61,286 nucleotides of DNA from Fragilaria crotonensis (Eukaryota; Bacillariophyta; Fragilariophyceae; Fragilariales; Fragilariaceae). Of the stretch, positions 32,941-45,014 are shown in pieces. The stretch lies in contig JAKSYS010000362.1 in the NCBI GenBank assembly GCA_022925895.1, positions 1 through 61,286 of the forward strand, written 5' to 3'. Within the stretch, counting starts at the first letter, position 1; each line of letters starts with the position of its first letter. The position numbers and the translations under genes were made by a program. Below the pieces are notes generated by a model. That model did no database searches and was not told the DNA's origin. It saw only the letters and a list, made by a program, of their open reading frames with translations.

Positions 32941-35900
32941 CTACAATCGTTTTTTTACCCACATCGTCCGTCCGTTCTCACCGACAACTGGTTCCATCTC
33001 ATCGCGCCACTTCTTCTTATTCTCCTCCTTGTTGGCCATTTTCCAATCGCTTCCAACGCACCTCCCTGCAAGGTCTGCAGTTGACCATTGTTTTCTTCCT
33101 TTCCCAACTTATCGATTAAATCCTTCATCTCTTTGCTATGCTCAGGTAATGGAAACTCTTTGAGTAAGGCCGGCGACATTTTGCTGGGGTCCCAGGATGC
33201 TGCTATGTTGATGGCAATCCGAAGCCAGGGTGCAACCGTTACCATCCACTTTCTGTTCACCAAAATCTCAAAGGGCTCGTGACCTGGCTGACCCGAGCGC
33301 TCGCAGTAGAAGACCACGTTGTATTTCTGCTTCCCTAACTTTTTGAACCACGTTTTGAGATCTATCGGACCATCAACCGCGCTGGGAGTGATCACCACGA
33401 CAGTTGGGCACAGCTTCAATTGTTCCGCATTCGCATTCTGCAACGCCCACCCTGGTAAGTGGCGGTCAATTACAGACGACAACTTTTCACCGTATCATTG
33501 ATATCGTTGAAACCTTGTTGAGTCCTCTTATTCAAGAGGTAGGTCCACACATTAACATGCATGTGCTTACTAAGTTCTTTGTCCGTGAAGGGTTGGCTCG
33601 AGCATTCGTCGATCAGGCATCGGACGTCATAATTGGCGCCGGTGTCCATAATCGCTTCCTCAATGCAGTCGACGCACAGTGCGTGACCCTCGCCACACTT
33701 CAAAACGGCACGTCGGTTGCAGGTGATGCAGGAGCTGAGATTAGCACCCTTTGTCGCAGAGTTCCCTTTACCAGCTTGCAACCGGATCGCGTGTAGCAGG
33801 GAAGTGAGATTATCAACCCTGATACGCTTTTGGGGGGAAGGACCCTCGCATTCACTCGTCTGCTCAACGTTTATTTCCCTTGCGTTTATAGTGATGGCAT
33901 GTTTCAGCAGGTCAAGGAGATCGATTGTGCTCAACCTTTCTTTAGAGGAAGGGGTGATACACCCAATCGCAGTCAAGCAAACAACTTCCAGAGCTTCTGC
34001 ATTCCAGGTGACCTTTTTATCCGCATCATTCTTGAGCTTTTTCCATCCATCAACGATAGGCGTTTTCTCATTCAAGATGTACTTCTGTGAGGCATTGGTT
34101 GGATGGCCATTCAAGTGCCCAAAAATTAGCTCAGCCATGACAATGCCAAGGGAATACACATCATAGGCAGGAATATAGTCACACTTAATCCCTCCTGTCT
34201 TCTTCGAGGAATACTCTGGGCACACGTACCCAATGGTTCCAAGTAATGGGCCTCCCGTTAAGCCAGTAATTGCGATCGTCTCCGACGGAAAAGCGTTGTG
34301 CTCGTCCTCTACAAACTTTGCCAGCCCACAATCAATGAGCCGCGGTGTAAAATCTTCGGTCAGGCAAATGTTTGCACTCTTGATATCTCGGTGAAACACT
34401 TTGAAACCTGCTGCACCAGTGTGCAAGAAGTGCACAGCTCTCGCCACTTGGTACATGATTGACAGTCTCATAGTTGCAGGAAGATCGGCTCGCTTGCTCT
34501 CGTCCTTGAGAAAGGCGTCGAGGGAGCCGTTGGCTGCATATTCAAACACCAAAACTGCTCTCCGGCACTGCCTTTGAAGTTGTAGCCGTACAAGACAATG
34601 ATATTGGGATGACGAAATCTTTTGAGTGTCTGGCGGAATTGTGCATTATTGTTAGAACTCAAGGGAAGCGGGTAGGAGTGATTGTTCCACACAAGGCAGC
34701 ACTCAGTGGAATCCAGAACGTACCGAAAGTTCCTTCTGGAAGGACTTCAAATATTTATTGGGGCCATCAGAACTTTGAGAAAGCTTGATCATTTTCAGTG
34801 CGAACTTTTTGGGTTCAGGGAGATAACCATCTTCGACCAAAAACATTGCCATAGGCACCCGATCCAATTTCGCGGATTTTGATGCAACGCTTGATATAGT
34901 GATAAGAGAGTTCAACAGGTTCAGCCTTGCAGGTTGTCATCACCTTGCAAGCGATTCCCGGTTCTTGTTCACTTCCTCCAAAGTCTTAGTATGATCACGG
35001 AAGGCCTTGATCGCAGCAAACTGTCTATGCTTTTCAGCCACTTCAAGAGCTGTTAATTCGTCATTATCTTTGAGATTCGCATTCACCTTGCTGTTTTGGA
35101 GCAACTCGCGGACGACATCCCCACGGTCATAATGACTCGCAATGTGAAGGGGTGTTGCACCAGTATTACATGGGAGATTCACATCCACAATGTTGTGCTC
35201 GAGCAACTTCTTGACGGCTTCCTGATAGCCTTCTCGGCTTGCCTTGAAAAGGGCTGTTTCACCATTCTTATTTTGGGCATTCACGTCCACATTGTCGTTC
35301 TGGAGCAACTCACGGACGACATGCAGATTGTTGTGTTGACTCGCCATGCTTAAGACTGTATCACCATCCTTATTTTTGGCATTCACATTCACCTTGCTGT
35401 GCTGGAGCAACTCGCGGAAGACTTCCAAACCACCAAGAGCACTCGCAGCGTGAAGGGCTGTGTAACAATCATCAGTACCTAGGATATTCACATCCACCTT
35501 GCTGTTTTGGAGCAGCTCGCGGACGACATCCACATGGCCTTCGTGACTCGCCATGAAAAGGGCAGTTGCACCACTAGTACGTTGGCGATTTACATCCACA
35601 TTGTCGTGCTGAAGCAACGCGCGGACGACTTCCACATGACCATTTTGACTCGCCATGTACAGGGCAGTTGAACCATCATCAGTACATTGGAGATTCACAT
35701 CCACATTGTCGTGCTGAAGCAACTCGCGGACGACTTCCAAATGACCATTTTGACTCGCAATGAAGGGCAGTTGCACCATCTGTTCGTTGGAGATTCACAT
35801 CCACATTGTCGTGCTGAAGCAACTCGCGGACGACTTCCAAATGACCATTTTGACTCGCCATGTACAGGGCTGTTGCACCATCTGTTCGTTGGAGATTCAC

Positions 35901-37041
35901 ATCCACATTGTCGTGCTGAAGCAACTCGCGGACGACATCCAAATGACCATTTTGACTTGCAATGTGAAGGGCAGTTGAACCATCTGTTCGTTGGAGATTC
36001 ACATCCACATTGTCGTTCTGAAGCAACGCGCGGACGACATCCAAATGACCATTTTGACTCGCCATGTACAGGGCTGTTGCACCACTATTACGTTGGAGAT
36101 TCACATCCACATTGTCGATTTGAAGCAACTCGCGGACGACTTCCACATGACCATTTTGACTCGCCATGAAAAGGGCTGTTGCACCATCTAGTACATTGGA
36201 GATTCACATCCACATTGTCGTGATGAAGCAACTCGCGGACGACTTCCACATGACCATTTTGACTCGCCATGTACAGGGCAGTTGCACCATCATCATTAGT
36301 GTTAGATTGGAGATTCACATCCACATTGTCGTGCTGAAGCAACGCGCGGACGACTTCCAAATGACCATTTTGACTCGCCATGTACAGGGCTGTTGCACCA
36401 CTAGTACGTTGGAGATTCACATCCACATTGTCGATTTGAAGCAGCTCGCGGACGACTTCCACATGACCATTTTGACTCGCAATGAAAAGGGCTGTTGCAC
36501 CATGACTAGTACATTGGAGATTCACATCCATATTGACGTGATGGAGCAGCTCGCGGACGACTTCCACATGACCATTTTCACTCGCCATGTACAGGGCAGT
36601 TGAACCATCATCAGTACATTGGAGATTCACATCCACATCGTCGATTTGAAGCAACTCGCGGACGACTTCCACATGACCATTTTGACTCGCAATGTGAAGG
36701 GCAGTTGCACCATCTGTTCGTTGGAGATTCACATCCATATTGACGTGATGGAGCAGCTCGCGGACGACTTCCAAATGACCATTTTGACTCGCCATGTACA
36801 GGGCAGTTGCACCATCATCATTAGTGTTAGATTGGAGATTCACATCCACATTGTCGTGCTGAAGCAACGCACGGACGACTTCCAAATGACCATTTTGACT
36901 CGCCATGTACAGGGCTGTTGCACCATCCCTATCCTGTTGGGCATTCACATTGGCTCCATCAAGCAATAGGGCACGAACCTCATTGAGATTGCCATCATAG
37001 GCGTTGAAGATCAAAGCAACGTCGTTGTCACTCAACGGCAT
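32941..37041 (-). pseudogene. Ankyrin-kinase-RING-like gene copy F, few indels
   Basis: The start MPLSDNDVAL lies at 37,041 and the stop after WVKKRL at 32,941. About 20 ankyrin units run from 37,040 to about 35,000, with breaks near 36,180 and 35,760. The kinase lysine strand reads FALKMIKL, the intron is 34,630-34,723, then FRHPNIIVLYGYN, a one-base loss in a T run before VFEYAANG, HRDIKSANICL, LIDCGLAKF and GTIGYVCPEY. The finger reads CITCNRRAVLKCGEGHALCVDC and RCLIDECSSQPF. Two more single losses in A runs (near 33,483 and 33,040) interrupt the C-terminal domain (FYCERSGQPGHEPFEI, WMVTVAPWLRIA). All catalytic residues are intact. If the run-length losses are sequencing errors, most of the 3' half would be open. 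Confidence 0.75.
34630..34723 (-). other. Intron of copy F, 94 nt
   Basis: GTACGT to CGCCAG at the family position, with CTAACAAT upstream of the acceptor. Confidence 0.75.
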
Positions 37042-37062
37042 GCTTCTGAAGTACTCCGAGTT

Positions 37063-37116
37063 CTGCAGTTTTAGACCATAGAGTCGGTTGTTGGCTGTGC
37101 AATAGATGTATGATAC
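37063..37116 (-). other. Predicted 5' UTR intron of copy F, 54 nt
   Basis: CTACCAG|GTATCATAC and AACTGCAG|AACTCGG on the minus strand, same as copy D. Confidence 0.5.
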
Positions 37117-37199
37117 CTGGTAGATCAAATTCGCTCAGTTTCTCCAAGAGTTGTCGTATTCGTGAATTTTTCATTCTTTATATTCCGACTCGTAAGACA

Positions 37200-38029
37200 T
37201 TTCTGTCGTCGAGTTTTGTTCGAGTGTGATTTCAAGAGATTGGATTTCGAGCCCTTCAGACTTCAGAGATTCAAAAGCTCATCTCGTCGAATCCTACTGT
37301 ACTACCGTAGCAATGATATTGGACCGTTCGTTAACCTGGCATGCCACACTAAAGTCAGACGCATTCTCCACTGCGGCCCTGCATTTGGTAGATACAGCTT
37401 GTCTACATCGTTGGGTTTCACTTGCCCATGGGCAATCGATATCGACATTATGCGAAGGAAAATCAGCGACGCATTACTCTCCTCGTCATATGACCGCCCC
37501 TTGGAACGTCAGGCTCTGAGTTGCTGCTCGCAAACGTCCGTTTCTGCAATCGCGATACGCTCGTGTTGGAATCATTTTCCAGCGCTCGACGATATCAGTT
37601 TCGCAACCACGTCGTCGTTTGATGCAACAATCACGACGTTCAACAACACTAGATGACACAAATTGCGGACGCTCAAAAGTTGGGATGAACAAGATTGGCC
37701 CGGTAAAGGAGCTACAGTTTTGGTGGCCATTCGTATCTCTGCGCGGATTTTACGACTCAAGTTGTCCAGCATCATTAATTCTGTCGAGCAGAATTTTAAT
37801 TGACTACAAATTAATTACATCATTTCCCAAACCCGCTGATTTGATCAAGATGACATTGCGACCACATCATACAAATAGGCAACCGTAGTGGTTGGAACTC
37901 AATATACCTTCCTGCCTCGTGGGACAAAATCTCCTCTAGCAAACGACACTTACTAGTTTACATTGAGTGCAACATCGTTCCAACAGGTGGTGACCAGGAA
38001 CCAACAACGACCGAACCAAAAGCAAGGTT
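37200..38029. repeat. Upstream segment of copy F, shared with 20,395-21,690
   Basis: It is homologous to the upstream region of copy D but without the minisatellite array. No recognisable protein. It links the kinase start to EPSPS relic 5 and marks the D and F units as one duplication. Confidence 0.55.
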
Positions 38030-39110
38030 TGCTATGGAACCCATCAAAGAACGGTAGGAAAGGTCTTGGCAGTACATCTAGGATCATGGATAATCACATT
38101 GATAATCCCACGGCAAACGCCATGGCCATTTGGTGATGACACATTTGAATTAAGACGTTGCCGTTGTGTTTCGCCGGTAGATTAAAATGATACAATAATC
38201 ATCGAACTCCTCCACAGTAGCACCCAACTTGGTGCATTCGGCAATCATGCGCCAAGTCTCTTTTCATTCGTCTGGAATAGACATTGCGACTTGTCGTGGA
38301 CCCTTCGGCAAAGGGCGCCTCCACCGCCAGAGTCATGGCCGCAACTGGGATTTTACCACAATCCACGTCAACTTACCTGAATGTGGGCATGACGGCCGTA
38401 TGTCAGGTGATGGCAATACTGTTGGGAGCCCATGTCACAAAGTGGCACCCACTTGTTCCATCACGTTGATGAATCCTACGTCACCGTGGACGGATGCCCA
38501 GCCAAAAAGTCCCGCGTGATTTGCATTACAAAGAAAGCCGTACCGCCGTCCATGTCTAAAGTCAGCTGCGACGGTGAACTTGTTCATGTTCCCAATCGTC
38601 AAAGCAACACAGAGGGATGAAATACTTTCATCCATGATGGCAATGGTGACATTGTCATTCGCGAAAGAAGCCGTACGACGCGAAAGGAACTGCTGAGATG
38701 ACATTTTTCCCACCGATCGAGGATTGGTGTGTGCGCGTGTTATATGCTGCGAGACAGCATCCAATACGTCATACGGGAGTACAAAAGTTCGAATCTCTTT
38801 GAGCAACAACGAACTCGACAAACAACAATAAAAAGAAATGCTGCACTGCAAGGATCCCAAGGACAAAACGTGCAACATCGTGATGCAACGATTGTCGTCG
38901 CATCGGTGTCGACAGGGGGATACCCCTTCCTGCTGCGCAGCTTGTAATAAGAACGACGGATTTCGAAATTGAGTGTCCGTCACCAATATTGACTGGAAAG
39001 TTGTCCAAGGCCTCGAAGTCAGCAACTCTGAGATGTGATCACGGTTTGCCTCGTCGTCAAACCCGATCCATCGCAAATCAACATCCATTGAGTCGGGAGC
39101 CACTGTGGGT
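38030..39110 (-). pseudogene. EPSP synthase relic, copy 5 (best preserved)
   Basis: The minus strand holds a 222-codon frame (39,103-38,435) ending SVHGDVGFINVMEQVGATL, then in other frames TWAPNSIAIT, VDVDCGKIPVAAMTLAVEAP, MIAECTKLGATVEEFDDYC, and MAMAFAVG near the substrate-binding DDHRMAMAF site, with a final HDPRCTAKTF-like block near 38,060-38,110. The order and spacing fit the central and C-terminal two-thirds of EPSPS. The N-terminal PGSKS region is not recognisable. The HRM of DDHRMAMAF reads HQM. At least five breaks make it dead. The parent gene must lie elsewhere in the genome. Confidence 0.8.
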
Positions 39111-39716
39111 GCACCCTCGCGCCTTCATTGACAACGCCCAAGTCCTCAGGATTCCATCGTATATGTACGTGAACATGAGGTAGCGTGCTGGACCTTCGAG
39201 GTGGTGACTGTGACGAAGAACTAACGCTCTTCTTTCGAGTGAATGAATCAGCCTCCTCGCTCGTTTCTTTCGTCTTCGACTTCCTGCTTGCTTGTGAATT
39301 CGTGTTCCACGCCGTTTTGACTATAACATCTATTGCTCCCTCTTTCTCTCTCATTCGTCTATCAACAAGACCACGTCCTCTGTCCGAACGTTAGCCTTAC
39401 CTACGATGTTGTCTGGGGTGACTCGTGATTTACTCGTTACTTGTACTTCAGTACCTGGTTGTACCACTAAATCCTACGAACATCTCTATGATTTGTACAC
39501 ATACGACGTATATCACATATATATAATATTTGAACGTGTATATCGCGATATGCATCAACTTTGAAATCGGTCCCTGTCCCCGGACGACCACTTCACACTG
39601 TATACACTGTACACCGTATTTCGATCATCACAAGCACTACTGTCGTACTCGTACGGAGTACTATGACACCCATCGGAAAAGGGACACTGAACCATCCCCA
39701 TAACTCATAATACCTC
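39111..39716. other. Spacer between EPSPS relic 5 and the 3' end of gene G
   Basis: About 39,220-39,380 is the pyrimidine-rich shared flank (CTCGCTCGTTTCTTTCGTCT). 39,570-39,640 is the family 3'-flank signature (GACCACTTCACACTGTATAC, then CCGTATTTCG), which probably covers the 3' UTR of gene G. AT-rich sequence near 39,500-39,550 (ATCACATATATATAATATTT) could contain the polyadenylation signal. No gene. Confidence 0.4.
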
Positions 39717-42700
39717 TCATACCTCATACTCATCATCATTTAATCGCTTTTTCACCCACATCGTCCTTCCGTTCTTACCTTCAGGAACAGCTTCCATATC
39801 ATCGCGCCACTTCTTCAAATTCTCCTTCTCGTTGGCCATTTTTGCAACCGCCTCTAACGCATCTCCTTGCAAGGTCTGCAATTGACCATTGTTTTCTTCT
39901 TTTCCCAACGCATCGACTAAAGCCTCCATCTCTTTGCTATGCACAGGTAATGGAAACTCTTTGAGTACGGCCGTAGCCACTTTGCTGGGGTCCCAGGCTG
40001 CTCCTATGCTGATGGCAATTCGAAGCCAAGGTGCAACCTTTACCATCCACTTTCTGTCCACCGAAATTTCAAAGGGCTCGTGACCTGGCTTACCCGAGCG
40101 CTCACAGTAGAAGACCAACTGGTATTTCTGCTTCCCTAACTTTTTGAACCACTTCTCGAGAGTTTTCGAACTATCCGCTGCGATGCGAGTGATCACCACG
40201 ACAGTTGGGCACCGCTTCAATTTTTTCACATTCGCCTCTTCCAACAACCACTCTGGCAAGCGACTATCAACTACGGACACCAACTTTTTCACCTCGTCCT
40301 TGATTTCGTCAGCAACTTGCTTGACGCCATCAATTTTGATTGCGACAGTGTTGACACCTTGTTCGTTCCACTTCTGCCAGTGGAATGTCCATACAGGATT
40401 ACTTACGTGCTCAGAAAGATCGGCGAACGTGAAAGGCTGGCTCGAGCACCCGCCGATCAGGCACGGAAGTTGGAAATCGGAAGTGGCGCAGGGAGGGGCT
40501 TTCCGAACCTCTTCATTAAGACAATTGGAGCACAGTGGGTGGCCATCGCTACACTTTACAACGGCAGGGCGCGGGCTCCCGCCTGTCGTTGGAACACACT
40601 TTTTACAGAAGCCAAGACCAGCACCCTCCGGATCAGAGTTCTGTTTACCAATGTTGAGCAGGATCGCGTCAAGCTCGTGCATGACGACAGTCGGCCCATC
40701 GCCACTGTTCCCATCTTGTATATTTCTGGCATGGATCAGCAGTTTAAGGAGCTTGTCCGTGCTCAACCTTCCGTGAGCGATGAGGATGAGGCACCCAATC
40801 GCAGTCTTGCAAACTAGTTCAAGAGCGTCTGCATTCCAGGTGACCTTTTTATCTGCATCTTTTTCGAGCTGTTTCCATCCACCAACAATAGGATTTTCCC
40901 CATTCAAGACGTAGGTCTGTAAGACATTCGTTGGCTTGCCATCATTCAAGCGCCCTAATATTAGCTCAGCCATGACCACGCCGAAAGAATACACATCATA
41001 GGCAGGAATGTAGTCACACTTCCCCAGATATGCCTTGTTCACGAGATACTCTGGGCTCGTGTACCAATGGGTTCCTTTTGCGGGGCCAGTTTGCACGTTT
41101 CCCTCGGGCGGAGAAGCGTTGTGCTCGTCCTCTACAAACTTGGCCAACCCACAATCAATAAGTCGCGGTGTTAAATCGTCGGTCAGACAAATGTTTGCAC
41201 TCTTGATATCGCGGTGAAACACTTTGACACCTTCTTTACCAGTGTGCAAGCAGTGAACGGCTCTCGCCACTTGGTACATAATTGACAGTCGCGTAGCTGC
41301 AGAAAGGCGGGCTCTTTTGTCATCGTCCTTAAGGAAGCCATCGAGGGAGCCCTTGGCTGCGTATTCAAACACCAAAAACTGCTGCTCATGATCGACATTT
41401 AAATCGTAGCCGTACAAGACAATAATATTGGGATGATGAAATCGTTTAAGTATCTGGCGGAATTGTTTAGTATTGTTAGAACTCAAGGGAAGCGGGTATG
41501 GAGTGCGTTGTTACACACAATTCAGCACTCAGTGGTATCGAGAACGTACCGAAAGTTCCTTATGGAAGGATTTCAAAATTTCGTCATTGGGGCCATCAGA
41601 AGTTGGAGAAAGTTTGATCATTTTCAGCGCGAACTGTTTGGGTTCAGGGAGATCAGGATCTTCGACCAAAGAAACATCGCCAGAGGCACCCGATCCAAGT
41701 TTGCGGATTTTGATGCAATGCTTGATATAGTGATAAGAGAGTTCAACAGGTTCAGCCTCGCAGGTTGTCATCATCTTAGCAAGCGATTCCCGGTTCTTGT
41801 TCACTTCCTCCAAAGTCTTTGTATGATCACGGAAGGCCTTGATCGCAGCAAACTGCCTATGTTCTATAGCCACTTCAAGAGCTGTTAATTCGTCATTATC
41901 TTTGAGATTCGCATTCACCTTGCAGTTTTGGAGCAACTCGCGGACGACATCCCCACGGTCATAATGACTCGCAATGTGAAGGGGTGTTGCACCAGAATTA
42001 CATGGGAGATTCACATCCACGATGTTGTGCTCGAGCAACTTCTTGACTGCTTCCTGATAGCCTTCTCGGCTTGCCTTGAAAAGGGCTGTTTCACCATTCT
42101 TATTTTGGGCATTCACGTCCACATTGTCGTTCTGGAGCAACTCACGGACGACATGCAGATTGTTGCGTTGACTCGCCATGCTCAAGACTGTATCACCATC
42201 CTTATTTTTGGCATTCACATTCACCTTGCTGTGCTGGAGCAACTCGCGGAAGACTTCCAAACCACCAAGTATCGCAGCGTGAAGGGCTGTGTAACAATCA
42301 TCAGTACCTAGGATATTCACATCCACCTTGCTGTTTTGGAGCAGCTCGCGGACGACATCCACATGGCCTTCGTGACTCGCCATGAAAAGGGCAGTTGTAC
42401 CATCTGTTCGTTGGAGATTCACATCCACATTGTCATGCTGAAGCAACGCACGGACGACTTCCAAATGACCCAAGTAACTCGCAATGTGAAGGGCTGTTGA
42501 GCCAACATCAGTAGATTGGAGATTCACATCCACATTGTCGTGCTGAAGCAACTCGCGGACGACTTCCAAATGGCCTTCTTGACTCGCAATGTGAAGGGCT
42601 GTTGCACCATCAGTAGATTGGAGATTCACATCCACCTTGCTGTTTTGAAGCAACTCGCGGACGACATCCACATGACCTTGGTAACTCGCCATGAACAGGG

Positions 42701-44993
42701 CAGTTGTACCATCATCAGTACATTGGAGATTCACATCCACCTTGCTGTTTTGAAGCAACTCGCGGACGACTTCCACATGACCATTTTGACTCGCCATGTA
42801 AAGGGCAGTTGCACCACTCGTAAATTGGAGATTCACATCCACATTGAAGTGCTGGAGCAGCTCGCGGACGACTTCCACATGACCATTTTGACTCGCCATG
42901 AAAAGGGCTGTTGCACCATCTGTTCGTTGGAGATTCACATCCACCTTGCTGTTTTGAAGCAACTCGCGGACGACATCCACATGACCTTGGTAACTCGCCA
43001 TGAACAGGGCAGTTGTACCATCATCAGTACATTGGAGATTCACATCCACCTTGCTGTTTTGAAGCAACTCGCGGACGACATCCACATGACCTTGGTAACT
43101 CGCCATGAACAGGGCAGTTGTACCATCATCAGTACATTGGAGATTCACATCCACCTTGCTGTTTTGAAGCAACTCGCGGACGACTTCCACATGACCATTT
43201 TGACTCGCCATGTAAAGGGCAGTTGCACCACCTGTTCCTTGGAGATTCACATCCACATTGTCGTGCTGAAGCAACGCCCGGACGACTTCCACATGACCAT
43301 TATGACTCGCCATGTAAAGGGCAGTTGCACCACTCGTAAAATGGAGATTCACATCCACATTGACGTGCTGGAGCAGCTCGCGGACGACTTCCAAATGACA
43401 ATTTTGACTCGCCATGAAAAGGGCTGTTGCACCATCTGTTCGTTGGAGATTCACATCCACCTTGCTGTTTTGAAGCAACTCGCGGACGACATCCACATGA
43501 CCTTGGTAACTCGCCATGAACAGGGCAGTTGTACCATCATCAGCACATTGGAGATTCACATCCACCTTGCTGTTTTGAAGCAACTCGCGGACGACTTCCA
43601 CATGACCATTTTGACTCGCCATGTAAAGGGCAGTTGCACCACCTGTTCCTTGGAGATTCACATCCACATTGACGTGCTGGAGCAGCTCGCGGACGACTTC
43701 CACATGACCATTTTGACTCGCCATGAAAAGGGCTGTTGCACCATCTGTTCGTTGGAGATTCACATCCACCTTGCTGTTTTGAAGCAACTCGCGGACGACT
43801 TCCACATGACCATCTTGACTCGCAATGTGAAGGGCTGCTGAGCCAACATCAGTATATTGGAGATTCACATCCACCTTGTAATGCTGAAGCAACGCACGGA
43901 CAACTTCCAAATGACCCAAGTAACTCGCAATGTGAAGGGCTGTTGAGCCAACATCAGTAGATTGGAGATTCACATCCACATTGTCGATTTGAAGCAGCTC
44001 GCGGACGACTTCCACATGACCATTTCGACTCGCAATGTGAAGGGCTGTTGCACCATCTGTTCGTTGGAGATTCACATCCACCTTGCTGTTTTGAAGCAAC
44101 TCGCGGACGACATCCACATGACCATTTTGACTCGCCATGTACAGGGCTGTTGCCACACTAGTAGATTGGAGATTCACATCCACATCGTCGATTTGAAGCA
44201 ATACGCGGACGACTTCCACATGACCCTCTTGACTCGCCATAGTCAGGGCTGTTGCACCATCTGTTCGTTGGAGATTCACATTCACATCGTCGATTTGAAG
44301 CAACTCGCGGACGACTTCCAAATGACCATGATGACTCGCAATGTGAAGGGCTGTTGCACCATCTGTTCGTTGGAGATTCACATCCACCTTGCTGTTTTGA
44401 AGCAACTCGCGGACGACTTCCACATGACCCTCTTGACTCGCCGTAATCAGGGCTGTTGTACCACCAGTAGATTGGAGAGTCACATCCACATCGTCGTGCT
44501 GAAGCAACTCGCGGACGACTTCCAAATGACCATGATGACTCGCCATAATCAGGGCTGTCGTACCATCTGTTCGTTGGAGATTCACATCCACCTTGCTGTT
44601 TTGAAGCAACTCGCGGACGACTTCCAAATGGCCTTCTTGACTCGCCATAATCAGGGCATTTGAGCCATCATTAGTACATTGGAGATTCACATCCACATTG
44701 TCGTGCTGAAGCAACTCGCGGACGACTTCCAAATGGCCTTCTTGACTCGCCATAATCAGGGCATTTGAGCCATCATTAGTACATTGGAGATTCACATCCA
44801 CATTGTCGTGCTGAAGCAACTCGCGGACGACTTCCAAATGACCTTGGTAACTCGCCATGAACAGGGCAGTTGCACCATCACTATCACGTTGGGCATTCAC
44901 ATTGGCTCCATCAAGCAATAGGGCACGAACCTCATTGAGATTGCCATCATAGGCGTTGAAGATCAAAGCAACGTCGTTGTCACTCAACGGCAT
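39717..44993 (-). CDS. Ankyrin-array receptor-like kinase with RING-like finger, intact copy G
   Basis: Two exons (44,993-41,550 and 41,453-39,717) give 1,726 residues without a break. Residues 1-1073 are about 31 ankyrin units of 34-35 residues. Residues 1090-1400 are a TKL/IRAK-like Ser/Thr kinase: GSGASGD (about 1100), lysine in ALKMIK (1124), alpha-C Glu in KELS (1146), HRDIKSAN (catalytic Asp 1230), DCG replacing DFG (Asp 1248), SPEY, DVYSFGVVMAELILGRL. Residues 1430-1487 form a RING-like finger (CKKC, VVKCSDGHPLCSNC, CLIGGC). Residues about 1560-1718 are a family-specific domain with FYCERSGKPGHEPFEIS and WMVKVAPWLRIA, ending NGRTMWVKKR. No signal peptide or membrane helix is visible, so it is probably cytosolic. 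It may couple ligand binding by the array to phosphorylation and perhaps ubiquitination. The role is inferred. Confidence 0.85.
41454..41549 (-). other. Intron of gene G, 96 nt, phase 0
   Basis: The donor GTACGT follows CTTTCG and the acceptor CCGCCAG precedes ATACTT. Reading through meets TGA after six codons. Splicing joins HKELS to ILKRFHHPN and both exons are in the required frame. Confidence 0.85.
41900..44990 (-). repeat. 102/105-bp ankyrin coding repeat array of gene G
   Basis: About thirty direct repeats of 102 bp (34 codons), or 105 bp where an extra Asp precedes the unit, run without interruption. Most bases are shared between units. Differences cluster at a few codon positions that choose among a small set of triplets (HDN, NSK, IDD or IDN, HVN; and QNG, QEG, YQG, YLG, HHG). 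The five units next to the kinase are more divergent and are shared with B, E and F. Confidence 0.9.
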
Positions 44994-45014
44994 GCTTCTG
45001 AAGTACTCCGAGTT

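Noticed and set aside
42516..43841. 441-codon plus-strand ORF across the ankyrin array, and similar antisense ORFs near 17,347, 35,687 and 43,962
   Set aside because: They are mirror images of the 102-bp coding repeats: one stop-free antisense frame repeats with each unit. The minus-strand frame has the ankyrin consensus and leads into the kinase.
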